A stretch of 64,000 nt of DNA from Zonotrichia leucophrys gambelii (GCF_028769735.1 NC_088187.1:10333532-10397531); one strand, 5' to 3'. Positions 11,079 to 22,539 are shown, counted from the first letter of the stretch. The notes: a model not told the origin generated them from the letters alone. Numbers and translations: made by a program.

Positions 11079-11625
11079 TGTGGGGCGACCTAAAAACAGA
11101 GACCAGACAAAATTCAGGGAATAAAAAGCAGTTTTGTTTATGGAAGGGCCTTCAGGTACATTTAGAGCAGACAAAGCCCACCCAAAATGGATGAGGGGTC
11201 ACAGGTTTTGACACTCTTTTATGTTTGGTCCATTTGCATATTGGGGGTTCATCTTCCAATTACAGCTCCAGCTAATGAAGTCATTCACCCCAAGTTTGCT
11301 GCCCCCAACTCACTTTTGTTTCCATCTCAGGGCCTGAGGCAGTGAGGTTGATTTTAGCTTTTATATTTTTCATCTATTTGTAATCCTGCAATTCTTTAGT
11401 GTAGAACTCAATCCCTGATTGCCAGGCCTGCAGAGGAATTGTTGTGTCTGCCCCAAATGGGGAAGCAGCAGCTCCCACTGTAGATGGAGTTTAGAGTTAC
11501 ACACTGCAGAACTGCAGGATACAATGAGTTTTAGAGTTCTACAAAGTTTAGAGTTATACAAAGAATTGCAGGATTACAAATAGATGAAAAATACAAAAGC
11601 TAAAATCCTAAAGCATCACGGCCAT
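11079..11625 (-). mobile_element. LTR, family C (antisense)
   Basis: In sense orientation (minus strand) it ends ...CTCTGTTTTTAGGTCGCCCC ACA at 11079. Upstream of that end it has an AATAAA (complement of the TTTATT near 11137) and a TATA-like ATAAAAGAG (complement of about 11212-11220). It resembles a passerine LTR that I recall. The left end in sense orientation is not sharp; 11625 is approximate and no target duplication was found. Its promoter-distal part contains a foldback (see 11350-11607). Confidence 0.7.
11350..11607. repeat. inverted repeat (about 50-bp arms)
   Basis: 11350-11400 (GATTTTAGCTTTTATATTTT...) is nearly the exact reverse complement of 11557-11607 (...ATACAAAAGCTAAAATC), including the shared core CTATTTGTAATCCTGCAATT. 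The roughly 155-bp loop contains a short direct duplication (TTTAGAGTTCTACAAAG and TTTAGAGTTATACAAAG). It could form a stable hairpin in RNA transcribed across it. Confidence 0.88.
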
Positions 11626-11898
11626 GTCCCCTCTGACCTGGCCCACACACCCCTCCAAAACCTGAAATAATTTCTGTCTCTTTCTTGCAGGCACCTGCTC
11701 CTCTGTTAAATGTGGATCCCTCCAAAAATCCAGGGAAATCCTGAGCTGTCCTGGAAGCCACAGACACCCCTGGTGCCAAAGCTCAGCCCTGTGAGGATGG
11801 CCTGGGGTTCTCCCTCACACCAGCAGGAATCTTCCACTTTAAATCCTCTTAATCCAGTGGGTTTGCACCAGGCTGGAAAGGGCCTTAACTGAACAGCT
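11626..11898. other. unique spacer
   Basis: No gene or named element is visible. Confidence 0.4.
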
Positions 11899-12731
11899 GG
11901 GAGTGGGAATGGGAATAATGGGAATAATGGGAATAATGGGAATAATGGGAATAATGGGAATGGGAATGGGAATGGGAATGGGAATGGGAATGGGAATGGG
12001 AATGGGAATGGGAATGGGAATGGGAATGGGAATGGGAATGGGGACGGGGATGGGAATGGGAATAATGGGGATAATGGGGATAATGGGAATGGGAATAATG
12101 GGAATGGGGATGGGAATGGGGACGGGGACGGGGACGGGGACGGGGATGGGAATAATGGGAATAATGGGAATGGGATAACGGGATAATGGGGATAATGGGA
12201 ATGGGGATGGGAATAATAGGAATAATGGGAATGGGAATAATGGAAATAATGGGAATAGGAATGGGAATGCAGATGGGAATGGAGACGGGAATGGGGATGG
12301 GAATGGGAATAATGGGAATAATGGGAATAATGGGAATAATGGGAATCATGGGAATGGGAATGGGAATGGGAATGGGAATGGGAATGGGGACGGGGATGGG
12401 AATGGGGATGGGAATAATGGGAATAATGGGGATAATGGGAATAATGGGGATAATGGGGATAATGGGAATGGGGATGGGAATAATAGGAATAATGGGAATG
12501 GGAATAATGGGAATAATGGGGATAATGGGAATGGGGATGGGAATAATGGGAATGAGAATAATGGGAATGGGAATAGGGATGGGAATGGGAATCATGGGAA
12601 CCATGGGAATAATGGGAATAATGGGAATAATGGGAATAATGGGAACCATGGGAATAATGGGAATAATGCCAATGGCAATGGCAGTGGGGATGGAAACAGG
12701 AACAAGAATGGGAATGGGAACAGGGATGGGG
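11899..12731. repeat. GGGAAT / GGGAATAAT array, about 0.8 kb
   Basis: Hexamer GGGAAT and nonamer GGGAATAAT units with GGGGAT and GGGGAC variants. A pure hexamer run of about 14 units lies at 11957-12041. A GGGAACCATGGGAAT variant appears near 12595-12650. All six frames are nearly stop-free (MGIMG on plus; HSHYSH, IPIIP or FPLFP on minus), so the 225-373 codon frames are not genes. The G-strand fits the G3N3 quadruplex pattern. Confidence 0.95.
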
Positions 12732-13289
12732 AGGGCAAACCCTCTGGCAGACCCCTGGCAGCAGAGCCGGTGGCACACGGGCCACATCTCCTCCTGCACT
12801 GCTGCAAGAGGGAAACACAAACTTCACCTCTTGGACTGCAACCAGCAGATGAAAACAAATTAACCTTTCTTTTTTTTTAATTATTTCTATGTGTCTGTGT
12901 GTTGTATATTTGCAGCCAGTGTCTGTTTGAATGTCCTGCTTTAAAGCTTTGGGTTAGAAATTCCTCAGTTTGCCCCCTCCCCTCTGAGCAGAACCAGCTC
13001 AAATCAACAAATTCTCCCTCATCAATCATGGCCAGGATTCTTTTTCCTTCTTTTTCCTGTCCCAATCCTTGTATTCACTGTGGAGATCACGTTTTATTTC
13101 CACAGCAGGCATTAAAATTATCAAATTGTGGCCTCGAATGTGCCTGTAAATTTTTTCCTTTTTTATTTTCCAAACCAATTTTTATCACTCAATGAAAAAA
13201 AATCCTAATTAAAAGCTCATGGCACAATGACCCTGGGTGGGCATCATTTATTTCAGAGCAGATCCTGACCAGAAAACCTTCATCGAGAT
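12732..13289. other. unique sequence, no gene recognised
   Basis: Small frames at 12899-13195 lack motifs. I see no repeat that I can name. Confidence 0.45.
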
Positions 13290-13470
13290 GATGATGGGAG
13301 CACAAGTTCCTTATTAAACTCCAGAGATTTCACACAGAAAATCAGATTTTCTAAACTCAAAGCACAACAGTGATTGAATGAAACCTCAAAACTTCAACCA
13401 CTAAAATTGTAACATAAGAAACACCAGACTCTGAGTCTATAAAATGTAAAAAAAAAAAAAAAAAATTAAA
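13290..13470. repeat. dispersed repeat A, copy ending in poly-A
   Basis: It shares GATTTCACACAGAAAATCAG, CACAACAGTGATTGA and CTCTGAGTCTATAAAAT with 8444-8640. Directly after TATAAAATGT it carries a 17-A run, where the other copy continues with TTCTTTTATTG. The A run could be a retroposition tail or an unrelated expansion. Confidence 0.6.
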
Positions 13471-14694
13471 ACCTTCTATATCCAGCATTAAACCTACATA
13501 GATCCATGAATTCTGGTCAAGTTTATCTCTTATTCTCTAAAACTTGATATAGCAACAGTGGTTTTATACCCACAGCCTGCTCCCAAAAATAATCAAGTAT
13601 TTTGAGGGCTTCTTTCAGGGTACATTTTTTTCTCATAAAAAATAATAAATGGCAATATCTGAACCACATTTAGGTATTTTATTCGCTCTGGGGCCTGCCA
13701 ACTCAAACAATGATTTGTGTCTTTATAGGAAGGCACTTCACCATTTTCAAATAAATATTTAAATGCTCCTTCACAGGAAAAAATATTCCTGTGGTTAGGT
13801 GAGATATGCTGGAAAAATTAACGCTGGTCCTCAAAGGCCTGGTGTTGTTACACTTTCCTGTTCTTAATTTGCTTAATCCTTCCTCAAACTCCAAAAATTC
13901 AGATCAGAGCAAAAGAAAAAGTGTTTCAAAAGCAGCTTTGATACCCACAGCAGGTTCCTTGATGAGTTTTATTTTAGCAATTTGCTGCAGAAAGAGATGG
14001 GGATGAAATAAGGGCTTTCATCTTTATAATTTATCTCTTTTCCTGGTGATGGTGCTGCACAAATTCTGTGTCTGCCAGGCAAAGCCTCTCCATCAAAACT
14101 GGGAGAAGGAACAGATTTGAAAGAGATAAGGTTTTGGGTTTTATGTGTGTTTGTAATCAAAGAGGTGCCACTTATGTATTAAATTTCCATTTTTCCTCTA
14201 AAAAAATCCAGGGGAAAATGATGAGAGGGAGGATGATGAACACCCTGACACAAATTTGTGCTGTTACTGGGAAAATCAGCACCTTCTATTTAAGTAACTC
14301 TCAGAAAAAGGCTGAGTAGGAAAAAAAAAAGTAGAAAAAGGGAAGTATTTGCACCCCATGAGCTGTTTGGTGGGGAGAAAAGTGAATCCTGCTTTTCTGC
14401 CTGCAAAAAAAAAAGCTTAAATGGGGAAAATCCTCTAAAATTTCCCATTTCCAGGAGGTTTTTAAGTCCTGTCAGACCTGCTCCTGCTTTAAACTGGGAC
14501 AGAAGCTCATCAGGCACAGAGCCATGGTGGGGGTGAGATTCAGCCAGAAAATCACTCTGAAGCCATGGAAAAACTGGGATCAAGGTTGTGATGGGCTGAA
14601 GGAAAATCTCCCTTTTTCAGGCAGCACCTTTTGCTGGAACCTCTGAGCACTTGAACTCTCCCCTTCTGTCCTAACAAGTTCCTCGTGCTTCCCA
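13471..14694. other. unique AT-rich sequence
   Basis: No gene, RNA or named repeat is supported. Several A runs lie near 14320-14410. Confidence 0.45.
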
Positions 14695-15990
14695 AATCCT
14701 GTTAATTCCTGAAATTCCCATCCTGATACTCCTTATCTTGAAATCCTGATAACCCCTGAAATTCCCATCCTGAAACTCTTTGAACTCCAAATCCTGATAA
14801 CCCCTAAATTCCCATCCTAATGCCCCTCATCTCCAAATCCTGATAACACCTGAATTCTCAGCCTTATACCCCCAAAATTCCCATCCTGATACCCCTTAAT
14901 TCCCATCCTAATAACCTCTAAATTCCCATCCTGACACCCCTGATCTCCAAATCTTGATAACCCTGAAATTCCCATCCTGATATCCCCTGAAATTCCCATT
15001 CTGATACCCCTTATCTCCAAATCCTGATAACCCTGAAATTCCCATCCTGATATTCCTTATCTCCAAATCCTGATAACACCTAAATTCTCAGCCTTACACC
15101 CCTAAAATTCCCATCCTGATACCCCCTTAATTCCCATCCTAATAACCTCTAAATTCCCATCCTGATATTCCTTATCTCCAAATCCTGATAACCCCTAAAT
15201 TCCCATCCTAATGCCCCTCATCTCCAAATCCTGATAACACCTGAATTCTCAGCCTTATACCCCCAAAATTCCCATCCTGATACCCCTTAATTCCCATCCT
15301 AATAACCTCTAAATTCCCATCCTGATACCCCTGATCTCCAAATCCTGATAACCCTGAAATTCCCATCCTGATATCCCCTGAAATTCCCATCCTGATATTC
15401 CTTATCTCCAAATCCTGATACCCCTGAATTCTCAGCCTTATACCCCCAAAATTCCCATCCTGATACCCCTTAATTCCCATCCTAATAACCTCTAAATTCT
15501 CATCCTGATATTCCTTATCTCCAAATCTTGATACCCCTGAATTTCCCATCCTAATACCCCTCATCTCCAAATCCTGATAACACCTGAATTCTCAGCCTTA
15601 TACCCCCAAAATTCCTATCCTGATACCCCTTAATTCCCATCCTAATAACCTCTAAATTCCCATCCTAATACCCCTCATCTCCAAATCCTGATAACACCTG
15701 AATTCTCAGCCTTATACCCCCAAAATTCCCATCCTGATACCCCTTAATTCCCATCCTAATAACCTCTAAATTCTCATCCTGATATTCCTTATCTCCAAAT
15801 CTTGATACCCCTGAAATTCCCATCCTGATACCCAATATCCCCAAATCCTGGGAACACCTAAATTCCCATCCTGACACCCCTGATCTTCAAATCTTGATAA
15901 TTTCTAAATTCCCATGCTGATACTCTTATCTCCAAATCCCTGATTATCCCTGAAATTCCCATCCCGATAACCCTGAAATTCCCATCCTGA
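14695..15990. repeat. AAATTCCCATCCTGATA minisatellite, 1.3 kb
   Basis: Basic units of about 16-20 bp (AATTCCCATCCTGATACCCC and CTCCAAATCCTGATAACCCC) are organised into larger blocks. One block, running from GAATTCTCAGCCTTATACCC to CCATCCTAATAACCTCTAAA, recurs near 14852, 15085, 15243, 15427, 15591 and 15699, showing higher-order amplification. The minus-strand frames with repeated GYQDGNFGGIRLRIQ-like residues derive from the array. Confidence 0.93.
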
Positions 15991-16765
15991 CACCCCTGAT
16001 CTCTTTTTTTTGGCTCTTTTTCAGCAACCCAATATCAGCTTTCAGAGTATCCCAAATATGAATATTTGGGATATAATATATAATATCCCAAGTATGAATA
16101 TCCCAAATCTTTCTTTGGGATGAGAAAAAATCCCTTTTTTTTCCCCTCGGGCACTGAGGCAAGTGTGAGGCAGCAAATCCCACATGACTCTGTTTCCAAA
16201 TCAGATCCTTTTGCTGCACCTTTAATACCTTTTTTCCCCCCCAAAATGAATTAAATATCCGTTCTTTTACCACCCAGTTTATTTGATCATCCAGGAAGAT
16301 AAATGGCTTCTGCTGAAATATTAAACAAAGGGAAAATTAAAGTACTGGGAAGGGTAAACAATGCTGTAAAGCACAATTTCCTTTCTGCTACGTGGAGAAA
16401 AGAATTCTCTCTTTCTTGCTAAATAACAGCACACAGAGTCCAGTTCTGGGCCTGGGCACAAATGGAGATTTCTCCCTAAAATCAACAGGATTTTTACTTG
16501 TCTGGGTGAATTTTTAATTGAATGGGAGCAAAGGAAAGGGTTTCTAGATAAGATCCACCTCAAAAATAAACTTTATCATGAAGTTTAGCACGGGGAGTTT
16601 TTAATAGCACAGCTTTGGTTTTAAGTGAAAAATATTATTTTAGTTGGGTTTTGGGCCAATCCCCTTGGACCGCCAGTCCTTCCATCCCCAGGGGTGGATC
16701 CTGGAGGGACCCAGCAGGAAGGTGAGGAGCACCAGCTCATTTTGAGGTTGGATTCCTCCCAAACT
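15991..16765. other. unique sequence with a small palindrome
   Basis: 16049-16072 is a 24-bp near-perfect palindrome (ATCCCAAATAT, two-base centre, ATATTTGGGAT), followed by a second imperfect set of TATCCCAA...TTGGGA arms to about 16120. No gene is supported. Confidence 0.6.
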
Positions 16766-17376
16766 GTCCGGTTTTCGGCTGTTTGGAGGGCCTGGAAAGG
16801 CCCGGGGTGGCCTTGGGGCAGCCCGCGTATCGAAGGACGAGAAAAGGCTTCAGTTCTTTTCTCGGTCTCGGTGTTTATTAATTGTTTATCTAAAAGATTT
16901 TCTCTCGGCCCGACAGAGCTCTGCTCAGCAGCCAGCCATGAGCACACTCCCTGCCCTCCGGGCGGTCACCTATCTTTATACCCAAAGTTACGTGTACAAT
17001 ATTTATCATTTTTCCCCAATCCTTTTTATTCTTATTGCCCGGTGCACTTTCAGTAATGACCAATCCCAAAGTGCCACCATCACCACAGAAGATGGAGGAG
17101 AAGAAGAAGAAGCAGAAGGACAGGACACGCCCCAATTCCTCCATCTTACTTCTCTAAACCCCCCTGTACAGAAATCCTAAACCCTGTGTCTCACTCTCTA
17201 ATTAACCAATCCCTTCACCATTCACCCCGGTGAAACCCTCCTGTCCTCATACAGGTGTCGTCTCCTGTGTAGGATCAAAGTCCAGCCACCAGACACTTCT
17301 GGAACATTCCAGGACTCCCGAGCCCCCCAAGGGTGCTCTCGGTGGCACCTCAGTCCTGAGGTGCTGAGATCCCACA
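16766..17376 (-). mobile_element. solo LTR, family A, subtype 1 (611 bp)
   Basis: Terminal TG and CA are present. The flanking 6-bp duplication is CCAAAC (16760-16765) versus GCAAAC (17377-17382), one mismatch. Sense is minus: TATA at the complement of 16975-16980, AATAAA at the complement of 16874-16879. A one-base difference near the GTGCTCATGG region shifts the frame that is open in four sister copies, leaving an 84-codon frame (16890-17144). No internal proviral sequence is present. Confidence 0.93.
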
Positions 17377-17749
17377 GCAAACCATCCCAGAGAGAAACAA
17401 TTCCCTTCCTGGGCCACTCCTCCCTCCAAGGGACATCAGCTCCAGCCCAGGCCAGGATGAAAATTCCCAGGTGAAAACAACAATTAATACCCAGGACTGA
17501 CAAATTCCCTCAGCCAGAATTTCTCCTGACTGCTGGGTGCTCTTTCATTTCAGCTGCTCTTTAATTTAGAATTTCAAAAAGTATTTTCAGTATTCCAGGA
17601 GCTCAGTCTTGGAACTCTGATATAATTTCTGTTGACAGATGATTGATGGGAAGGAAGGACTCATTTCTTATGGACATGCCTAGGAAATATCTGAGATTCA
17701 CAGGAATTTTTCTCCTTTTTGCACAGTTACATAGATTCTGAGTTCAGAC
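17377..17749. other. unique spacer
   Basis: Nothing recognisable is present. Confidence 0.4.
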
Positions 17750-17910
17750 TAAAAAAATAAAAGTAAAATCATAAAAATAAACCTAAAATAATAAAAAATT
17801 AAAATAATCAAAAATGAATTTAAAATCGTAAAAAAATTAAAAATAATCAAAATAAAAATTAAAATAATCAAAAAATAAAATTAGAATAGTCAAAAAATAA
17901 ATGAAAATCC
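17750..17910. repeat. A-rich AAAATAATCAAAAAT array
   Basis: Irregular units of TAAAATAATCAAAAATAAA, about 15-20 bp, with almost no G on the plus strand. Confidence 0.85.
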
Positions 17911-18584
17911 TGAAAGCAAACATTTTCCTGGACAATTAGCAGCAATGTTGGGCACTCTCTTTTCAGATTTCCGCGTGCAACTTCAGCCCCTGCAGGACAC
18001 AGGGCTAATTTAATGAGGCATGAATTTAAATATATTAAGAGCTCAACAAAACAGGGAGAGAATCAGAGAGGTGAAAAGTCGGTGCCCCTCCTTGTCCCGC
18101 TGTCTTCTTTTTGTTGGCTGCTGGGCTGGGAGACGCGAAATCAAACGCAGCAACACAACCTGTCTGAGTTTTATTCAAATCAGCCAATTAAAACATCAAG
18201 CTGAAATGTCAACGAACATGTTCTGGCCACTCAGGAATTAAAGCAGGAAAGCATCTGTCTGTCTGTCCTCACCACAAAGCAGGGAAGATTTTTAATTCCA
18301 CTTTTGCAAAAGCTGCGACAGGAGATTGCAGCCATGAAAAACACCCCGTGCAATGGCCCTGCCTGCTGCTGGGCACTGAAGCACAGCCAGCTCAACACTT
18401 TTATTTCTTTTTTATCCACAGGAACTCTTCACCAGCGTCTTGGTTTGAACAGACAGGTGTGTGCTAAGGAAGGCAGGAGCTCCCTTAAAATGGAATATCC
18501 GAACTTCTTCCTTCCAAATTATTGTAATTTTGAAATTAAGGGGCTGTCAGGCGAAGATATGGGAGTAGGAATAACAGTTCTTTA
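17911..18584. other. unique sequence, no gene recognised
   Basis: Short frames only (up to 94 codons at 18304-18588). No motif supports any of them. Confidence 0.45.
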
Positions 18585-18651
18585 TTAGGAAAAAAATTAA
18601 AATAAATTAAAATAAAAAATAAAAACAAAATAAAAATAAAAATGCATAAAT
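18585..18651. repeat. A-rich AAAATAAA tract
   Basis: AAAATTAAAATAAAAA-type repeats ending six bases before the target duplication of the next LTR. Confidence 0.85.
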
Positions 18652-19052
18652 CAAACCTGTGGGATCTCAGCACCTCAGGACTGAGGTGCCGAGCCACCGA
18701 GAGCACCCTTGGGGGGCTCGGGAGTCCTGGAATGTTCCAGAAGTGTCTGGTGGCTGGACTTTGATCCTACACAGGAGACGACACCTGTATGAGGACAGGA
18801 GGGTTTCACCGGGGTGAATGGTGAAGGGATTGGTTAATTAGAGGGTGAGACACAGGGTTTAGGATTTCTGTACAGGGGGGTTTAGAGAAGTAAGATGGAG
18901 GAATTGGGGCGTGTCCTGTCCTTCTTCTTCTTCTCCTCCATCTTCTGTGGTGATGGTGGCACTTTGGGATTGGTCATTACTAAAAGTGCACTGGGCAATA
19001 AGGGTGAAAGGTATTGGGGAAAAATGATAAATATTGTACACGTAACAATGGG

Positions 19053-19058
19053 TATAAA
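19053..19058 (+). promoter_or_regulatory. LTR TATA box
   Basis: TATAAA in the context GGGTATAAAGATAGG, 102 bp before the LTR AATAAA. The same pair occurs at equal spacing in the plus-strand copies at 45942/46044 and 55548/55651. Promoter function is inferred from position only. Confidence 0.6.
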
Positions 19059-19154
19059 GATAGGTGACTGTCCGGAGGGCAGGGGAGTGTGCTCATGGCT
19101 GGCTGCTGAGCAGAGCTCTGTCGGGCTGAAAGAAAATCTTTTAGATAAACAATT

Positions 19155-19160
19155 AATAAA
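19155..19160 (+). promoter_or_regulatory. LTR polyadenylation signal
   Basis: AATAAA in AATTAATAAACACC, about 110 bp before the LTR end. It is conserved in all seven family A copies, which supports the assigned sense. Confidence 0.6.
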
Positions 19161-19269
19161 CACCGAGACCGAGAAAAGAACTGAAGCCTCTTCTCGTCCT
19201 TTGATACGCGGGCTGCCCCAAGGCCACCCCGGGCCTTTCCAGGCCCTCCAAACAGCCGAAAACCGGACA

Positions 19270-21216
19270 CAAACCCACACTGCCAGAGTCAGACCATGCC
19301 CTGCCCCCTGTGTGCCAGGGGGTGTCCCAGCCCCATCCATGGGGGCTCAGCCCTCCTGCAGTGCCAGCTGTGGCTCTGCTGCAGCAGGGATCCTGCACAA
19401 GGGGGGAGTTTTCCTCTGCAGCTCCAGGGCTGCTGCAGATGGGCCTGGGCTCCCTCTGGCCATGCAGGGCAGCAGAAAGCTGCTCCTCTGGCAATGCAGG
19501 GGGCAAAGGCTGCTGGGGTGTCCCAAAGCTCAGATTGGATCCAGGTAGGAATGCTTGGCTCCTCCCCTGGGCGGAGCATCTCCCCATGGGATGCTGGGAT
19601 TGGATCAGCCCTGCACGGACACTCAGTGGCCATGGACAGCAGATAATTAATAATTAATGACCCACGAACAGAAGATAATTAATAATCAATGGCCCATGAG
19701 CAGCAGAGATCTCCTGGAGGGAGGCTTTGTTGTGGAGGAGATAACGAAAACTGCCCAATGAACAGAAAATAACTGCCCCACCTCTGACAGATGGAAATTG
19801 AACACACACATTTTCTAGCAATCCAAGCAGCATTCGGGGTGCACCATCCACCTCTGACACTGCCATTCAGCTCCTTTTTACCCCTCTTTACTGCCCAAAC
19901 TCTGATTTCAGCTGCTCCCTTCTGTCACAAGAATGCACAGATCAAAGTTCCTCCAGCTTTCCATTTTCTCCAGAGGACAAAATAAATTCCTGATAAAATC
20001 CAGAGGATTTAAGGCTGAATTTAAGGATCTCCTCCCTCTGACAGGATATTGGGGTGAGCAGGCAACATTTCATCACCCCCACAGCTCCTGTTTGTGATGT
20101 GGCACTCAGGGTTCCTGAAATTTGGGTTAAAAGTTGTATTTTTCCCAGGAGAGGTCACTGGAATGATGGGACTTTGTTCACCCACTTTGGGGCGGCAGAA
20201 AAGGATTTGGGACACCTCATTCCTGATGTCCCATCCCAGGCAGATCCTACAGCAGAGATCTCCTTCCTCTGCTCAAGGAAATAATTCCTGATTCTGATCT
20301 CTGAAGAGCCCAAATTGGGGTCATTCCATCATTTCAGAGAGGGCCCCAAATCAGCTCCATCCCTTTCTGCTGGAGGCTCCAAAAGGGTTTGAAATGTTGT
20401 GGAATATTTCAGTGTCCTTAAATTTATAGGACCAGGTCTTTGCTCTGCTGATTTCAGAGCTGCACTAAATTTTCCCTGTAAAAGTTCTGCCCCAGAAAAG
20501 ATAAAACTCCCTGAGATGGGCTCCACACCAATCATTTTATCTACCATAAATCAGCCAGGTCAGCTTTAGATTATCTACAGCAATTCAGTTTTCTTCCTTA
20601 TGAAAAAAAAACAAATCAAGGAAAGGAAAAGGAATTCCAGTGTGCAAATATCCCAGAGAACAGATTAGTTATTGTTCCAAAATCTCCTCTTTAATGGCAT
20701 TACCAGAAAATCAGCCTTTTACTAGAAAGATGGGCTGATTTTCCTGCCCAGGCTGGCAGCTGGGAGGTGTCCTGGACAGGGAACTCGGGAATAAATCCGT
20801 GGATATTAAACATGAAACTCCTCCAGAGGAGATCTCATTCTGCTGTTGAGATGCTCTTTAATCTCTTTGTATTTTATGAGCTTCCAGTGCAGCCTCCTCT
20901 GGCTGGTGGTGTTTCCACCAGGACTGGATTGGGCTGAGAAGTTTCATCCAGGGAAATTTCCCACCTGGAAATTCCCTTCCATGTTCAGCAGGATGGGTCA
21001 CGGGCTCTCCTTGTTCTGCCAAACCATTCCTGGCCAGTTTTGTTCTGCCATCATCTCCATTCCAACGCGGAGCTGGAGATGAGAGAGGTTAAACCTTAAA
21101 AAAAACCAAAATTTATTTCTTTTCACAGCTGAACTCTTCCATAAAATCAGGATAAATCTTTCTGATACATTGGGTGCGGGAAATGGATTGGTAGAGGATT
21201 CTGATCATGATGGCAT
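19270..21216. other. unique sequence, no gene recognised
   Basis: About 1.9 kb without recognisable repeats. Overlapping frames around 19289-19657 on both strands are in GC-rich sequence and share no domain with anything I know. A short direct repeat (AGATAATTAATAAT...ATGACCCA and AGATAATTAATAATCAATGGC) lies at 19641-19700. Confidence 0.45.
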
Positions 21217-21296
21217 GAGTTATAACATCTGTATTGTCTCACCCTTCCCATGAGACTGAAAATAGAATAAAAGTTTAAAATGCCTCTCAGTTGCAT
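21217..21296 (+). repeat. dispersed repeat B fragment
   Basis: ATAACATCTGTATTGTCTCA, then ATGAGACTGAAAATAGAATA and AAAGTTT match 59946-60022. The AATAAAAG motif near the right end suggests the polyadenylation region of an old LTR, but neither end of the parent element is visible. Confidence 0.55.
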
Positions 21297-22539
21297 AATC
21301 CAACAGTTGTGTTCAAAAATAATGCTCACATTTGCATTTTTCAGCTGAAACCGAGATTAAAACCAAATTCTGAGCTCCTGAGCCTGCTCTGGAGGGAATT
21401 TTTTGTGTTCACACCCTGTTGCAGATTTAGTCAATCACCAGGTCTGGGCAATCTGGTTTTACAATAGGATCCCAAATTCTGCTGATGTTTTCAGGATGCT
21501 ACTCCAAGAGAAGTAATAAGCAAAGTGATGATCATAAAGGAATTTTATTTTTAGGGAATTGGGACCACAACTTCCTGAAAACTACCAGACCAGATAATGT
21601 CTTTTTCCCTTCTCCCTCTTTTTATGGCAGGCACTTGTTCTAAAAAAGCTCCCCCACTTTCTTTAAAATGGACTTTTAAAATCCATCATTTCATGCAGCT
21701 CTGGCAAATCAGCTCCTGTGCTATTTCCTTTCCTTCCTTCCTCTCCCTCTCCTCTCCCTTCTTAAATCCAGCCCTGCATTTTAAATCAGCCACGAGAAAT
21801 AAAGGGAAAGGAGCTTGAAGGAGTTGAAATCTCTTCATCGTGACAGGGCCGTGTTTTCTTTGTGTATGAGCCTAAATGAGGCTTTAGAAAATGATATGGT
21901 CCCCCCTGGCTGGATCTGCTGTGGCCAGAGCCCATTAGGCAGGGCAGGAGGATTCCTCAGGGACAGCTGAGAGCAGACTCCAAATCCCAGAGCATCGAGA
22001 TCTCTGTTTGCTTTCCTGCATGGAGAATTAATAAATGTCTCCATCTCGCAGCAACTGAGCATAAAGGAAGCAGAATGAGTGGGGGGAAGAAAGCAATGGG
22101 ATGTGTGGTTTTCCCTTTTTTCCTTTGGTGCACATTCAGGCAGTGTTTGCACATTATTCTTTGCTTGCTCCCTGGAGGATTTTCTGCCCTGACTTGAAGG
22201 CAATCCATCTGTCCTGAGCAGGTACCTCAAGATAATGAAGAGCCCATAATTTAGTAATCTTGGCCATCTTGTCCTTGGAAGATTGATTTTTGGCCTTTAA
22301 GTGTCAAGGTTGGTGAAACCCAGTCAGCAGCCACAGAAGGGCCCAGGCAGAGGGACAGACAGAGCCTGGGCTGGGGCAAATCCCAAAGTAAATGGATTCT
22401 GAACTGCCCTATCTGCACATGGACTAATGATTATTAAAGCAGAAACACTCCCTGCTTCGTCCAGTTCAGAGCTTGGAGTTCCTCCTTTCATTTTCTTTCC
22501 CCGTTTTTCCACAGAAAATTCTGTCCCTGAGCCTGTCCT
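21297..22539. other. unique sequence, no gene recognised
   Basis: A 131-codon minus-strand frame at 21835-22230 has no recognisable motif. Nothing else stands out. Confidence 0.45.

Larger units (their letters stand above)
18658..19269 (+). mobile_element. solo LTR, family A, subtype 1 (612 bp)
   Basis: It starts TGTGGGATCTCAGCACCTCA and ends CCGAAAACCGGACA, with a perfect 6-bp duplication CAAACC at 18652-18657 and 19270-19275. TATAAA at 19053-19058 and AATAAA at 19155-19160 fix the transcriptional sense as plus and imply a short R region. A frame beginning at 18895 stays open through the TATA box to the LTR end (125 codons) and on into flanking DNA. It includes a phenylalanine-rich stretch encoded by a TTC microsatellite. 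The copy 1.28 kb upstream is in the opposite orientation and has its own target site, so the two are not a proviral pair. Confidence 0.95.

Noticed and set aside
11899..12731. Interstitial telomere sequence
   Set aside because: The unit is GGGAAT, not TTAGGG; only the spacing of G runs is similar.
11706..12863. Frames of 225-373 codons with HSHYSH, IPIIP or MGIMG residues
   Set aside because: Direct translation of the GGGAAT array; open in nearly all frames on both strands.
16766..19269. Provirus bounded by the two nearby LTRs
   Set aside because: The LTRs are in opposite orientation, have different target duplications, and the 1.28-kb spacer has no gag, pro, pol or env similarity.
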